The notes under the pieces are model-generated. The model made no database searches and was not told the origin of the DNA. It saw only the letters and a program-made list of their open reading frames with translations. Positions 24,816-33,924 of a DNA stretch of 64,000 bases are shown piece after piece. The stretch spans positions 806,001 to 870,000 of the forward strand of contig NZ_KB375270.1 in NCBI RefSeq assembly GCF_000314735.2, in the 5' to 3' direction. The stretch's first letter is position 1. Each line of letters starts with the position of its first letter. The stretch is from Afipia felis ATCC 53690. Its GTDB lineage: Bacteria > Pseudomonadota > Alphaproteobacteria > Rhizobiales > Xanthobacteraceae. The translations under genes and the position numbers were made by a program.

Positions 24816-25916
24816 TTACGCTTTGCGCACGCTGGTGAATGCGCGATGCATCGCGTACCAGAGAGGTTTCTTTTTAAGGTTCGCATCATATGGCAATGGG
24901 CGCGGCAATCGCACAGCGGACGGATCCTTCTTTTTGGCCATATCTGTATAGAACGAATAATTGTCGGCCAGTTCCCATGCGATGACTGCCTTGACTCTGG
25001 GAATGTTAAGAACGTTGTCGAGAAACGTCTCCGCGGTTTTTGCCACCATGGCGTCCCGGGTGGCCGTGTCGTCGGGATAGGTATCATCTCGCACGTCGAA
25101 TTCCGTGATGTAGATATCGACGTCAAGTTCACCAAGTTGGTGGACGAAATCGACAAATCGCGCGGGATCGTGCGGATATTTCGGCTGCAGATGGCCTTGC
25201 AGGCCGACAACGTCGAGACGAACGCCGGAATCTTTCAATCTCTTCACGAGATCGAGCAACCCCGCGCGGACAGCGAGTCCGAGAGTATCGTCACGCTCCG
25301 TCTGCGCTTCGTTGAGAGCGAATTTGGTCGTCTTGTCGACTGAGCCGGCGCGCTCGTAGGCGCGACGAATATAGTCCGTTCCGAACGCGTCGTACCACGG
25401 ACCTAAGCGATATCCTCCCGGAGCCTTGTGTCCAGGCCAGAAGGGTTCGTTCACGATATCCCATGATTGCAGCTTTCCGACATATCGCCCGACGACATCT
25501 TCGATATAGCCGTCAAAGAATGAGCGTCGCTCGGCAGTCGTCATACTGCGTATCCACTGCGGAACCCATTCGTTCCAGATAACGCAGTGACCGCGCATGG
25601 CAATTCTGTTTGTCGTGCAGAACTGCAACAGCTTGTCCGCTGCTTCGAAATGCTTGGTGCCAGGCTGCGGTGCGACGCTGCCCATCTTCAAGGCAGTATC
25701 TGTCGTCACGATGCGTGTCTGCGATGTATAGAGGTCGCGGTAGCCGATATCGTGATCGATTGCGCCGCTTGCGGCGGCACCAAACATCACATTCTTGCTT
25801 GCTGCAACATCACCGAGACTGTCTGCGATAGCCGCGTGCGAGTTCGTTTTGCACAACGAGGCAATCATTGTTCCGGAGAGTGTTGCAATCATATCGCGTC
25901 GCGTGATGTGTGGCAT
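24816..25916 (-). CDS. GH10 glycoside hydrolase (endo-1,4-beta-xylanase family), Tat-exported
   Basis: The 366-residue protein begins with a twin-arginine leader (TRRDMIATLSGTMIAS). The GH10 barrel shows HCVIWNEWVPQW, the acid/base glutamate in WDIVNEPFW (about residue 160), ALNEAQTERDD, GLQGHLQ and the nucleophile in YITEFDVRDD (about 265). ARG/ASN/TRP positions such as AWELADNYSF near the end also fit. GH10 enzymes cleave beta-1,4 xylan and some cellulosic links. GGAG lies about 9 bases before the start. The gene is inserted against the polarity of the plus arm, between the flippase and WecG genes, so a role in trimming or releasing the local polymer is more likely than plant xylan use (inference). 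Confidence 0.9.
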   Translation of the reverse strand: MPHITRRDMIATLSGTMIASLCKTNSHAAIADSLGDVAASKNVMFGAAASGAIDHDIGYRDLYTSQTRIVTTDTALKMGSVAPQPGTKHFEAADKLLQFCTTNRIAMRGHCVIWNEWVPQWIRSMTTAERRSFFDGYIEDVVGRYVGKLQSWDIVNEPFWPGHKAPGGYRLGPWYDAFGTDYIRRAYERAGSVDKTTKFALNEAQTERDDTLGLAVRAGLLDLVKRLKDSGVRLDVVGLQGHLQPKYPHDPARFVDFVHQLGELDVDIYITEFDVRDDTYPDDTATRDAMVAKTAETFLDNVLNIPRVKAVIAWELADNYSFYTDMAKKKDPSAVRLPRPLPYDANLKKKPLWYAMHRAFTSVRKA

Positions 25917-26009
25917 GAATGTATCTCCTGACGTGACGAGAAAAATTATTCATGTGTTGTGAGTCCGATGCCATGCTTGCGTCGCAATAGTCCATTTTGA
26001 TGACGATCG

Positions 26010-26034
26010 AACATCGAAATGAGTCATCGATGTT
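26010..26034. promoter_or_regulatory. Perfect 8-bp inverted repeat, candidate operator
   Basis: AACATCGA (26010-26017) and TCGATGTT (26027-26034) are perfect inverted copies separated by 9 bases. They lie in the divergent gap between the GH10 gene and the WecG-family gene, about 65-95 bases from either start. The 17-base centre spacing is suitable for a dimeric regulator. No T run follows, so a terminator is unlikely. No regulator gene is adjacent. Confidence 0.5.
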
Positions 26035-26099
26035 GCTCACGCAATGCTTGGCGTGTTCGTGCGCGAGTACCGACGACAAACTGTCATCAGGGGATCGAC

Positions 26100-26897
26100 A
26101 TGTTGGACACGTCTTTGGCGCGCTCGCGCCATAATCTCACGGTCGATGGAGTTTCCATCAATGTTCCATCAATACCGGAGGCTATTTCATCGGTAATTGA
26201 TGCGACCCAGCGCGGAGAAAAATTTTCCGTTTGCACACTCAACCTCGATCACGTTGTTCAGCTTGAACGGCGCGCCGATTTTCGAAATGCCTATCGTCGT
26301 GCGAAATTCGTGACGGCGGACGGGTTTCCGATCGTCATCTTGAGCAGGCTCCTGGGGACGCGCATCCAGCGCACTACTGGCGCCGATTTGGTTGAGCCGC
26401 TATGTGCGGAAGCGCAAAAGCGAAACCTGTCGATCTTTCTGCTTGGCTCGAACAACATCACGCTCGCAGAAACCGCGAAGGCTCTCTCGCAGCGTTATAA
26501 GGGCATTCGTTTCGCAGGATTCTTTTCACCGGGGCCGAATTTCGATCCCTACTCCTCAGAGGCAGATTTCGCCATCGAAAGCATCCGCCGCTCGGGGGCG
26601 CGATTGTGTTTTCTGGCGCTTGGCGCGCCGAAGCAGGAAGTGTTTGCCGCGCGCTGCCTCGACCGGCTGGAGAGCACGGGTTTTCTTTGTATTGGCGCTG
26701 GCCTCGATTTCATCGCAGGCACGCAAAAGCGTGCGCCGACGATCACCCAGAAGATCGGGCTCGAGTGGGCCTGGCGGATGCTGAAAAATCCAAGACGCCT
26801 TGGGCCACGTTACGTGAAGTGCATGGTCCTGGTGCCGAGACTGGTCTTGAAAACGCTTCCCCAAATCATCAATGCCCGCACGAGGACCATCGCATGA
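26100..26897 (+). CDS. WecG/TagA/CpsF-family glycosyltransferase (GT26, GumM-like)
   Basis: The 265-residue protein has the family hallmarks TLNLDHVVQLERR, FVTADGFPIVILSRLLG and RTTGADLVEPL, and then FLALGAPKQEVFA and IGAGLDFIAGTQKRAP. Family members transfer a sugar to a lipid-linked acceptor; GumM adds glucuronate or glucose in xanthan-type pathways, and WecG adds ManNAcA. I start at the ATG at 26100 with AGGGG upstream; the frame is open to 26019 without support. It overlaps the next glycosyltransferase by ATGA. With UDP-glucuronate made by the nearby ugd, a uronosyl or glucosyl transfer is plausible. Confidence 0.9.
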   Translation: MLDTSLARSRHNLTVDGVSINVPSIPEAISSVIDATQRGEKFSVCTLNLDHVVQLERRADFRNAYRRAKFVTADGFPIVILSRLLGTRIQRTTGADLVEPLCAEAQKRNLSIFLLGSNNITLAETAKALSQRYKGIRFAGFFSPGPNFDPYSSEADFAIESIRRSGARLCFLALGAPKQEVFAARCLDRLESTGFLCIGAGLDFIAGTQKRAPTITQKIGLEWAWRMLKNPRRLGPRYVKCMVLVPRLVLKTLPQIINARTRTIA

Positions 26898-28153
26898 CAT
26901 CAACCGTGACCCTTGCCCAGCGTGCGCGCAACCTCCATCGCCGTTATCAGATCTGCCTGATCCATCCGTTTGATCCGCGCGGAGAAAAAGTCGGCGGTTT
27001 GGAAACCTATATCCGCGATTTCATTACTTTCCATCCGCCGGATACGGATCTTTTGTTTATCGGCGTTGATTCCATCGGCGATCTTGAGATCGGAAAGGTG
27101 CGCCGCCTTTCCTTCCGCGGGCGGCAGTTCGATTTTATGCCGATCTTGCACTATTCCGATGAGCAGGCACGTGAGGCGGCGAAGACTATCCGCTCATCCC
27201 TGACCGGCCAGTTCTTCATGGCTCTGCTGCGGAATTTTCGGGCGATCGCCCGCCTGATCCGCACGCGGAAGTGCAGCATCGATCTGCGGCGCGTGGAATT
27301 CGCGTGGCTACCGGTCATTCTACGCCTTCCCTTCGTTCAGATGCTGCATGGAGAAGGTGCACCAAAACTGAAGATGGATTCGCTGCTGCGCAAATATTCG
27401 TTCGTACATAATGCTGGCGAACGGTTTGCGATTGCCACAAGCGAGAAATTCCTGTGCGTCAATCCGTTCATCACGGAGCGGTTGCAGAAAACCTATCCTA
27501 ACCAGAAGGGAAAGATCGATACCCTGTGGACATGGGTGAACACTGATATATTCCGTCCACAGCCGTTCCCTTCGATAGATCTGCCGTTTCGCGTAATCTT
27601 CGCCGGCCGTCTCGACGAATTCAAACAGCCGCCATTGATGTTCAGAACGATCGCGCGGCTGCGTGACAGGCTCGAAGGGAAACTGGAATTTCATTATGTT
27701 GGAACCAGCGATCCGACGCGCTTCGCTGAGTTCGAGGACATCGCGGGCATCACCATTCGTCACGGGTTCAAGGACGCGACCGGCATGGCGGCGACTATCG
27801 CATCGGCTCATGCCGGGATTCTGACGTCGGAATTCGAAGGCATGCCGCGCTGCGTGCTCGAGACGCTCGCCATCGGCCGCCCGGTCGTCGCGATGCACCT
27901 GCCTCAACTCGAGTCAGTCATTCACGACGATGTCAGCGGCTATCTGGTGCCACGGGAAGGTTCGTTGGACGATATGGCGGAGATGCTGACGGAGCGCTTT
28001 CTGGCGGTTCGGATGGATATCGCCAATGGCCGGATGCAGCCGGAGGCGGTAGCCGCTTCGATCGAAAGCTTTACGCCAGGCACCCAGCTGGCGCGCGTGT
28101 ACCACTATCACCAGGAAATCCAGAATGCGCGCCGTCCGCTTGTCATGGCGTAA
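26894..28153 (+). CDS. GT4-family glycosyltransferase
   Basis: The 419-residue protein has a GT-B layout. Its N-terminal domain contains CLIHPFDPRGEKVGGLETYI, the usual glycine-rich loop with GGLE. The C-terminal donor domain has VIFAGRLDEFKQPPLM and the EX7E motif SEFEGMPRCVLETLAIG. The start overlaps the stop of the WecG-like gene as ATGA; the frame is open 96 codons further upstream but that part lies inside wecG. It has no signal peptide or membrane span, so it works at the inner face of the membrane on the lipid-linked intermediate. The donor sugar is unknown. Confidence 0.88.
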   Translation: MTSTVTLAQRARNLHRRYQICLIHPFDPRGEKVGGLETYIRDFITFHPPDTDLLFIGVDSIGDLEIGKVRRLSFRGRQFDFMPILHYSDEQAREAAKTIRSSLTGQFFMALLRNFRAIARLIRTRKCSIDLRRVEFAWLPVILRLPFVQMLHGEGAPKLKMDSLLRKYSFVHNAGERFAIATSEKFLCVNPFITERLQKTYPNQKGKIDTLWTWVNTDIFRPQPFPSIDLPFRVIFAGRLDEFKQPPLMFRTIARLRDRLEGKLEFHYVGTSDPTRFAEFEDIAGITIRHGFKDATGMAATIASAHAGILTSEFEGMPRCVLETLAIGRPVVAMHLPQLESVIHDDVSGYLVPREGSLDDMAEMLTERFLAVRMDIANGRMQPEAVAASIESFTPGTQLARVYHYHQEIQNARRPLVMA

Positions 28154-28170
28154 CGTCACGAGGATTTGCC

Positions 28171-29394
28171 GTGAAAATTTTGCTACTGACCAGTGAGTTT
28201 ACGCCGGCGAATGGCGGAATTGGAACGTATGCGCGCGGAGTCGCGACCGCGGCGTGGGAGCTTGGTGCGGAAGTCACCGTCGTTGCACCGGATTATGGCA
28301 ACTCGACGGATGACAGAGACTTTCCATTCAAGGTGTCGCGTTTCAGGGGCGGCTTACACTCCATGCGCGATCTTCCGGCCAAGATCCGGCTGGTTCGCGG
28401 CGAAACCGCCAAAGCTTATTACGATATCGTCCATGCGGCGGATTGGCCGTTCTTCATTCCTGTGGCGATGTCACGTCATCAGATCAACGGCCGGATGATG
28501 ATGACCGTGCATGGCACGGAGATCAACGAAACCCAGACGCCGCTCAAGCGCCTCGCCATTCGCGGTGCCGGCGTGTTCGGCCCCCGCATGGAAATTGTCG
28601 CCAACAGTAGCTTTACCCGCGATCTGTTCTGCGACAGGTTTCCGATCAGCCAGGAACAGATTAATGCCGTGCCACTTGGCGTTTCCGATTTCTGGTTTGG
28701 TCCGCGCACGCGTCGCTCCCGCGCACGCTGGCAATATGGAATTGAATCGACGCGCATCGCAATGGTGACGGTTGCCCGGATCACCCGGCGCAAGGGACAC
28801 CACCTGACCTTGGCGGCGCTCGAACGTCTGCCCGAAACCATCCGAGAATCCATTACATGGCTGGTGGTCGGGCCGCCGGGCGAATCCGATTACGTTCAGG
28901 AATTCCGCGAGATGGTCGAGCAGTCGTCTTGCGATGTTCGTCTTCTGGGTGCTTTGCAGGATGAGGAAATCCGTGACCTTTATTCCGGCGCCGACTTCTT
29001 CTGCCTGACCGGGGTTCCGGATTCATCTGGCCGTGTCGAGGGATTCGGTCTTGTTTATCTCGAGGCGGCAGCCTGCGGCTTGCCAAGTGTGGCGTCGGCT
29101 ATCGGCGGCGTTCCCGATGCGGTGATGAATGGTACGACTGGCCTGTTGACTGAAGCTGCGCCGGACGCCGTGGCCGATGCCATCTCGCAAATGGTTGTAA
29201 ATGCTGATCGGCGGATCACTCTCGCAAACGCGGCAAAAGTTCACGCTCACGAGATGTCATGGCGTCGTTGCGCAGGTGACACCTATGGCATGCCCCATAC
29301 CTCGCCCTCTCATCCTGTGCCCGGCACCGGACAGATCAGATTGGTTCCCATGTTCGAAGGTGCGACGGACATACGGCATCCTGCGGTACATTGA
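28171..29394 (+). CDS. GT4-family glycosyltransferase
   Basis: The 407-residue protein starts at GTG with GAGGA upstream. It has the N-terminal loop TSEFTPANGGIGTYARGVA, TVHGTEINET and NSSFTRDLF. In the donor domain are VARITRRKGH and the EX7E motif RVEGFGLVYLEAAACGLPS, followed by IGGVPDAVMNG. It resembles bacterial alpha-mannosyltransferase-like GT4 enzymes such as PimB/GumH in motif style, but I cannot assign the donor. It follows the previous glycosyltransferase by 17 bases and is followed within 3 bases by a small secreted protein, so all belong to one transcript. Confidence 0.88.
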   Translation: MKILLLTSEFTPANGGIGTYARGVATAAWELGAEVTVVAPDYGNSTDDRDFPFKVSRFRGGLHSMRDLPAKIRLVRGETAKAYYDIVHAADWPFFIPVAMSRHQINGRMMMTVHGTEINETQTPLKRLAIRGAGVFGPRMEIVANSSFTRDLFCDRFPISQEQINAVPLGVSDFWFGPRTRRSRARWQYGIESTRIAMVTVARITRRKGHHLTLAALERLPETIRESITWLVVGPPGESDYVQEFREMVEQSSCDVRLLGALQDEEIRDLYSGADFFCLTGVPDSSGRVEGFGLVYLEAAACGLPSVASAIGGVPDAVMNGTTGLLTEAAPDAVADAISQMVVNADRRITLANAAKVHAHEMSWRRCAGDTYGMPHTSPSHPVPGTGQIRLVPMFEGATDIRHPAVH

Positions 29395-29397
29395 GCC

Positions 29398-29808
29398 ATG
29401 CGGAGGCTACTGTTTGTCTGCGTTGCGTTTTGTATCGGATGTCAATCAGCATTCGCAGCCGACGGCTGCATGAGAAGCCGCGAGTATCTGCTGGGCGGCA
29501 TGGCGGGCGATCTTGTGATGCCGATTGCGGCTTATAAAGACCTATTCAAGATTTGCTCTGCCACGGCGATCATGCCGAATGTGAAGAATGCTTATATCCT
29601 CAAGGATGGCGGCATCGCCGTCACGCCGAAACAGGATACGATTGCGGCAACGGCTGCCACCTTGTCGCAATTCTGCGAATCCAACCCGCGTGCCACGCTG
29701 CGCTTTCTCACGAAGCGGGATCTGAAGCTCAGCCGTTCGATCCTCGATATCGTCAGAATGTCCTCGACGTCCTCGACGCCCTGCAAGAAGCTCAAGGGCC
29801 TGAACTAG
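29398..29808 (+). CDS. Small secreted protein with four cysteines, unknown function
   Basis: The 136-residue protein has a clear signal peptide (MRRLLFVCVAFCIGCQSAFA, cleavage before ADG). The mature part of about 116 residues has four cysteines (DGC, KICS, QFCESNP and TPCKK), which could form two disulfides in the periplasm. The spacing of the last part, a Cys-x-x-Asn-Pro followed by a long helix and a Pro-Cys near the end, is reminiscent of Rap1a/Tai-type small periplasmic proteins, but the match is weak. It starts 3 bases after the glycosyltransferase stop, so it belongs to the exopolysaccharide transcript. I do not assign a function. Confidence 0.65.
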   Translation: MRRLLFVCVAFCIGCQSAFAADGCMRSREYLLGGMAGDLVMPIAAYKDLFKICSATAIMPNVKNAYILKDGGIAVTPKQDTIAATAATLSQFCESNPRATLRFLTKRDLKLSRSILDIVRMSSTSSTPCKKLKGLN

Positions 29809-29904
29809 CGGCTGTCCCATTCAGAACCACATTGGAATCTTTGCGTTGACTGGGTCGGTTGCTCTTTGAGGCGCGACCTACGTCGAGATACTGCTTGAGG
29901 TTTG

Positions 29905-30849
29905 ATGGTCCACGTCAATCGTCTGTTGTGTTGTCCGCGTTGTCATTCGAAGCTCCATCTCAACGAGACGCCTATTCGTTGTTCCGGAATAGCTTGCGTC
30001 TATTCAAAAACAGGATTCCCACGCGCGGCAGGCCAACCCGTCCTCATTGATTTTGAGCGCAGTATTTTTGAACGAACGGCCTATAAAGACGATCGTGGCT
30101 CAGTCTTTGAGCGGGATGACAGTGGCCGAGGATACGCGCTCCGCCTGAGGCGGATGCTGACCGGTTCCAACCCCGTCACGCCGGAAAAATCGAAGGAGAT
30201 GATTCAACTCCTTGGTTGCGAGACACATAGGCCTGTCGTGCTTGTGATCGGCGGCGGAGCGATCGGCGCTGGCGCTGATCCGCTTTATACCGCGCAGGGC
30301 ATCGAAATCGTCGGTACAGATGTCTATGCATCAACGAACACGGATGTCGTGGCTGATGGGCATTTCCTGCCGTTTCAGAACGAGACGTTCGATGCCGTCT
30401 GGATTCAAGCGGTCCTTGAACATGTGCTCGATCCACCCGCCGTCGTCGAGGAAATTCACCGTGTGCTGAAGCCCGGCGGCATCGTCTATGCTGACACACC
30501 GTTCATCCAGCAGGTACACGAACAGGCTTATGACTTCACACGGTTCACATTGAGCGGTCATCGCTGGCTGTTCAGGCGTTTTGAGGAAATCGATTCGGGC
30601 CCGGTTGGTGGCGCGGGTAAGGCACTGGTCTGGTCGATCCGCTATGTTGCGTTGTCACTCGGGCTGAACACCCGCCTTGCTACGCTCGCCGCGCTACCGT
30701 TCTTCTGGCTACGGTTCATCGATTATTTTGCGAAGCCGGGTCCGAAATCCGACGCCGCAAGCGGAGTCTTTTTCTTCGGCCGTCGTTCCGACAGAGCCCT
30801 GAGTGCCAAGGATATGCTGCGCTATTACGCAGCCAAGCGTGTCCGCTGA
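29905..30849 (+). CDS. SAM-dependent methyltransferase with N-terminal Trm112-like zinc ribbon
   Basis: The 314-residue protein begins with a small zinc-ribbon: CPRC and CSGIAC pairs, then AAGQPVLIDF, as in Trm112/UPF0434-like domains. A class I methyltransferase domain follows, with the loop VLVIGGGAIGAGADP, GTDVY, LPFQNETFDAVWIQAVLEHV and VLKPGGIVYADTPF. A C-terminal region of about 90 residues has a hydrophobic patch (LATLAALPFFWLRF). I start at ATG 29905 with GAGG upstream; a TTG sits one codon earlier. It is the last plus-strand gene of the polysaccharide locus, so a sugar or lipid-linked glycan is the probable acceptor. Confidence 0.82.
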   Translation: MVHVNRLLCCPRCHSKLHLNETPIRCSGIACVYSKTGFPRAAGQPVLIDFERSIFERTAYKDDRGSVFERDDSGRGYALRLRRMLTGSNPVTPEKSKEMIQLLGCETHRPVVLVIGGGAIGAGADPLYTAQGIEIVGTDVYASTNTDVVADGHFLPFQNETFDAVWIQAVLEHVLDPPAVVEEIHRVLKPGGIVYADTPFIQQVHEQAYDFTRFTLSGHRWLFRRFEEIDSGPVGGAGKALVWSIRYVALSLGLNTRLATLAALPFFWLRFIDYFAKPGPKSDAASGVFFFGRRSDRALSAKDMLRYYAAKRVR

Positions 30850-30859
30850 AGCGCCGATA

Positions 30860-31567
30860 TCAAGCAGCCTTGTACTTAGCCCAGCCCGCCGCTCGCAATC
30901 GGCACGCCGGGCATTCGCCGCAGCCATATCCCCAGTCGTGAAGCGCACCACGCTCGCCGAGATAGCATGTATGCGAGTGTTGAATGATCAGGTCGACGAG
31001 CGCCTCGCCACCAAGTTCATCCGCCAATTCCCATGTCTGTGCTTTGTCGCGCCACATCAGCGGCGTATGCAATTCAAACTCTCGACCCATGCCCTGATTG
31101 ATCGCGGCGTTGAGCGACTTAATCGTCTCGTCGCGGCAATCGGGGTAGCCGGAGTAATCCGTCTCGCACATCCCACCGACGATATGGCGGATCCCGCGCC
31201 GGTAGCCGAGCGCGGCCGCGAAGGTGAGAAATAGAAGGTTGCGTCCAGGCACAAAGGTATTAGGCAGGCCGTCCTCTTTCATCTCGATGGCGATGTCGCG
31301 CGTTAGCGCCGTATCCGAAATCTCGGCCAGAGTCGGGATAGCGAGCGTATGCGCTTCGCCGAGCCGCGCCCTCCACTCCGTCTTGATGCTTTTGAAACCG
31401 TCAATCAGGGCCGCGCGACACTCCAATTCGATGGCGTGCCGCTGGCCGTAATCGAAGCCGACAGTTTCGACGCGCTCGAAGCGCGACAGTGCCCATGCGA
31501 GGCATGTCGCGGAATCCTGACCGCCGGAAAACAGCACCAGCGCGGCATTTTCGGGTGTTTTGTCCAT
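30860..31567 (-). CDS. queC: 7-cyano-7-deazaguanine synthase
   Basis: QueC converts 7-carboxy-7-deazaguanine to preQ0 with ATP and ammonia in queuosine synthesis. The 235-residue protein has the PP-loop [14 protein letters not shown] at its N terminus, then [27 protein letters not shown] and [15 protein letters not shown]. The C-terminal zinc site is CYLGE with [12 protein letters not shown] start at ATG 31567, which gives the usual family length; an upstream extension to 31675 is unlikely. It converges on the methyltransferase gene with a 10-base gap and is divergent from mazG. It marks the change from the polysaccharide locus to core genes. Confidence 0.95.
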   Translation of the reverse strand: MDKTPENAALVLFSGGQDSATCLAWALSRFERVETVGFDYGQRHAIELECRAALIDGFKSIKTEWRARLGEAHTLAIPTLAEISDTALTRDIAIEMKEDGLPNTFVPGRNLLFLTFAAALGYRRGIRHIVGGMCETDYSGYPDCRDETIKSLNAAINQGMGREFELHTPLMWRDKAQTWELADELGGEALVDLIIQHSHTCYLGERGALHDWGYGCGECPACRLRAAGWAKYKAA

Positions 31568-31689
31568 GGCTCGATCTACCATTCGGGATGGGTGCCGCCA
31601 ACCTGGGAATATCCGGCTTAAGCGGATTTGAGGCTGGGCGAATGCGGGCCGATACGGCATAGAAGAGTATCCCACAATCCTGGTGCTGC

Positions 31690-32520
31690 ATGAAACCGCC
31701 GTCGAATCCGACCGACATCTCCGCCCTTCTCCAGATCATGGCCGCTCTGCGAACGCCCGGCAGCGGCTGTCCGTGGGATCTGGAGCAGACGTTCGAGACG
31801 ATCGTGCCCTACACCATCGAGGAAGCCTACGAGGTGGCAGATGCAATCACGCGACGCGATCTAGGTGATCTGAGGGAGGAATTGGGCGATCTACTGCTGC
31901 AGGTCGTTTTTCATGCGCGCATGGCAGAAGAGCAAGGTGCTTTTGCTTTCGGGGACGTGGTTGCTGCCATTGTCGCAAAGATGATCCGCCGGCATCCGCA
32001 TGTATTCGGCGAGAAGGCCGGACGGATGTCTCCGGCCGAAGTGAAAGATAGCTGGAGCCGCATCAAGGCTGAGGAAAAGGCAGAACGCGCCGCGCATCGT
32101 GGTGAAGCGCCCGCCTCGCTGCTTGCCTCGGTGAAATCCGGACAGCCTGTGCTAGCCCATGCGCTTGCACTTCAGGAGAAGGCATCAACCGTTGGATTCG
32201 ACTGGAACGATCCGCGCGCGGTGCTCGCCAAGATCCGGGAGGAAGCTGACGAGATCGAAGCGGCCCTCGATGGCGGCGACGTGAAGGAAATCGCTGCGGA
32301 AGCCGGCGATTTGCTGTTCGCCGTCGTCAACCTTGCGCGTCATGCCAAAGTCGATCCGGACATGGCGCTACGTGCCACTAGCGCGAAATTCGAGCGGCGC
32401 TTTGCCTATATCGAACAGACATTGACGAAGCGTGGCCAGGCGCTCGATCAGGCCACACTCGATGAGATGGAAGCGCTCTGGTGCGAAGCCAAAGCGCACG
32501 AGAGTAGCGATGCTGGATAA
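31690..32520 (+). CDS. mazG: Nucleoside triphosphate pyrophosphohydrolase MazG
   Basis: MazG hydrolyses (d)NTPs to monophosphates and pyrophosphate. The 276-residue protein has two MazG-type helical modules. The first has [26 protein letters not shown] and [16 protein letters not shown]; the second has [13 protein letters not shown] and [15 protein letters not shown]. The EExxE and ExxD acidic motifs that bind magnesium are visible in both. Length and arrangement match E. coli MazG. It converges on hflX with only 3 bases between the stops. Confidence 0.94.
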   Translation: MKPPSNPTDISALLQIMAALRTPGSGCPWDLEQTFETIVPYTIEEAYEVADAITRRDLGDLREELGDLLLQVVFHARMAEEQGAFAFGDVVAAIVAKMIRRHPHVFGEKAGRMSPAEVKDSWSRIKAEEKAERAAHRGEAPASLLASVKSGQPVLAHALALQEKASTVGFDWNDPRAVLAKIREEADEIEAALDGGDVKEIAAEAGDLLFAVVNLARHAKVDPDMALRATSAKFERRFAYIEQTLTKRGQALDQATLDEMEALWCEAKAHESSDAG

Positions 32521-32523
32521 GTC

Positions 32524-33915
32524 TCAGTCGTCCTGATCGCGCGGCACTGCGCCAAACCGCGCAATGGCAATATCGCGCTTGGTCTCGTCGACGCGGATCA
32601 CCATGTCGAAACGGTCGCCGTCGAGATGCTTGTCGAGCACTTCGGCATTGCGGTGAATCCAGCTGATGCCCGCGCCATCAGTCGCATCGATGCGAAGGTC
32701 AAGCGTGATCCGCGTGGCGGCGAGCCGTTCCTCGATCGCCGCAAGCAGCGCGTCGATGCCCTCGCCGGTTTCCGCCGACACCAGAAAGCACGGACGCTCT
32801 GGCGGTCGCCGCGCAGCGATGCGGGCAAGGTTTTCGCGCTCCTCCGGCGAAAAGCGGTCGATCTTGTTCCAGACCTCGATGAGGCGATGGCCGGCATCGG
32901 TATCGATGCTCAATTGCCGCAGCACCTGATCGACATCGCGCTCCTGTGCTTCCGCATCCTCGTGAGAGATATCGCGGACGTGCAGGATGACGTCTGCCTC
33001 GATCACCTCTTCCAACGTGGCGCGGAACGCTGCCACCAGCATCGTCGGAAGATCCGAGATGAATCCGACGGTATCGGAGATCATTGCCTTGCCGCCGTGC
33101 GGCAGCTTGAGCGCGCGCAGGGTCGGATCCAGCGTAGCGAACAGCATGTCGGCCGCCTGCACCTCCGCACGCGTGAGGCGGTTGAACAGCGTCGATTTGC
33201 CGGCATTGGTGTAGCCGACGAGAGCGACGACGCGATACGGCACGCGTTGGCGTCCGGCGCGATGCAACCGCCGCGTTGCCTGCACTTTCTTGAGATCGTT
33301 CTCGATGCGGGTGATGCGCTCGCCGATCATGCGGCGGTCGGCTTCGATTTGGGTTTCACCCGGGCCGCCCATGAAGCCAAAGCCACCGCGCTGACGCTCA
33401 AGATGCGTCCATGAGCGTACCAGACGGCTGCGCTGATAGATCAGATGCGCGAGTTCGACCTGCAGCGTGCCTTCGCGAGTCTTGGCGCGGCGGCCGAAGA
33501 TTTCGAGAATCAGCCCGGTGCGGTCGAGCACCTTGACGTTCCACTCCTTCTCGAGATTGCGCTGCTGGATCGGTGACAACGCGCAATCCATCACCACGAG
33601 CTCGACCTCGTGTGACTTGATGAGACCTAGGATTTCCTCGACCTTGCCCGTGCCGAGATAGGTCGCTGGACGAATCTCGGACAGTGGCGCGATCAGCGCC
33701 TCGACGACGACAAGATCGATTGCCCGCGCAAGACCGGCCGCCTCGTCGAGGCGGGCTTCGGGATCGCGCACGGCGTCTGTCTGGGATGCGATATCGGCAC
33801 TGCCTCGGCGCAAACGCCGATACGGGCCGACAACGAGCACCCGGCCCGCCGTTCGTCCCTGTGCCGGTTGCCCCCCCGGCCGGTCGGCTGCCCCGCCGAA
33901 ACTATGCGGGTCCAA
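32524..33915 (-). CDS. hflX: GTPase HflX
   Basis: HflX is a ribosome-associated GTPase that splits stalled or stressed 70S ribosomes. The 463-residue protein has the N-terminal nucleotide-binding domain with TYLGTGKVEEI and the coiled helices around ERQRGGFGFMGGPGETQIE. The G domain follows with GYTNAGKSTLFN (G1), DTVGFI (G3) and NKID (G4). The start codon is TTG at 33915, 10 bases after the hfq stop. The order hfq-hflX on one strand is widespread in proteobacteria, so the two are probably cotranscribed. Confidence 0.96.
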   Translation of the reverse strand: MDPHSFGGAADRPGGQPAQGRTAGRVLVVGPYRRLRRGSADIASQTDAVRDPEARLDEAAGLARAIDLVVVEALIAPLSEIRPATYLGTGKVEEILGLIKSHEVELVVMDCALSPIQQRNLEKEWNVKVLDRTGLILEIFGRRAKTREGTLQVELAHLIYQRSRLVRSWTHLERQRGGFGFMGGPGETQIEADRRMIGERITRIENDLKKVQATRRLHRAGRQRVPYRVVALVGYTNAGKSTLFNRLTRAEVQAADMLFATLDPTLRALKLPHGGKAMISDTVGFISDLPTMLVAAFRATLEEVIEADVILHVRDISHEDAEAQERDVDQVLRQLSIDTDAGHRLIEVWNKIDRFSPEERENLARIAARRPPERPCFLVSAETGEGIDALLAAIEERLAATRITLDLRIDATDGAGISWIHRNAEVLDKHLDGDRFDMVIRVDETKRDIAIARFGAVPRDQDD

Positions 33916-33924
33916 TCAAAACCC

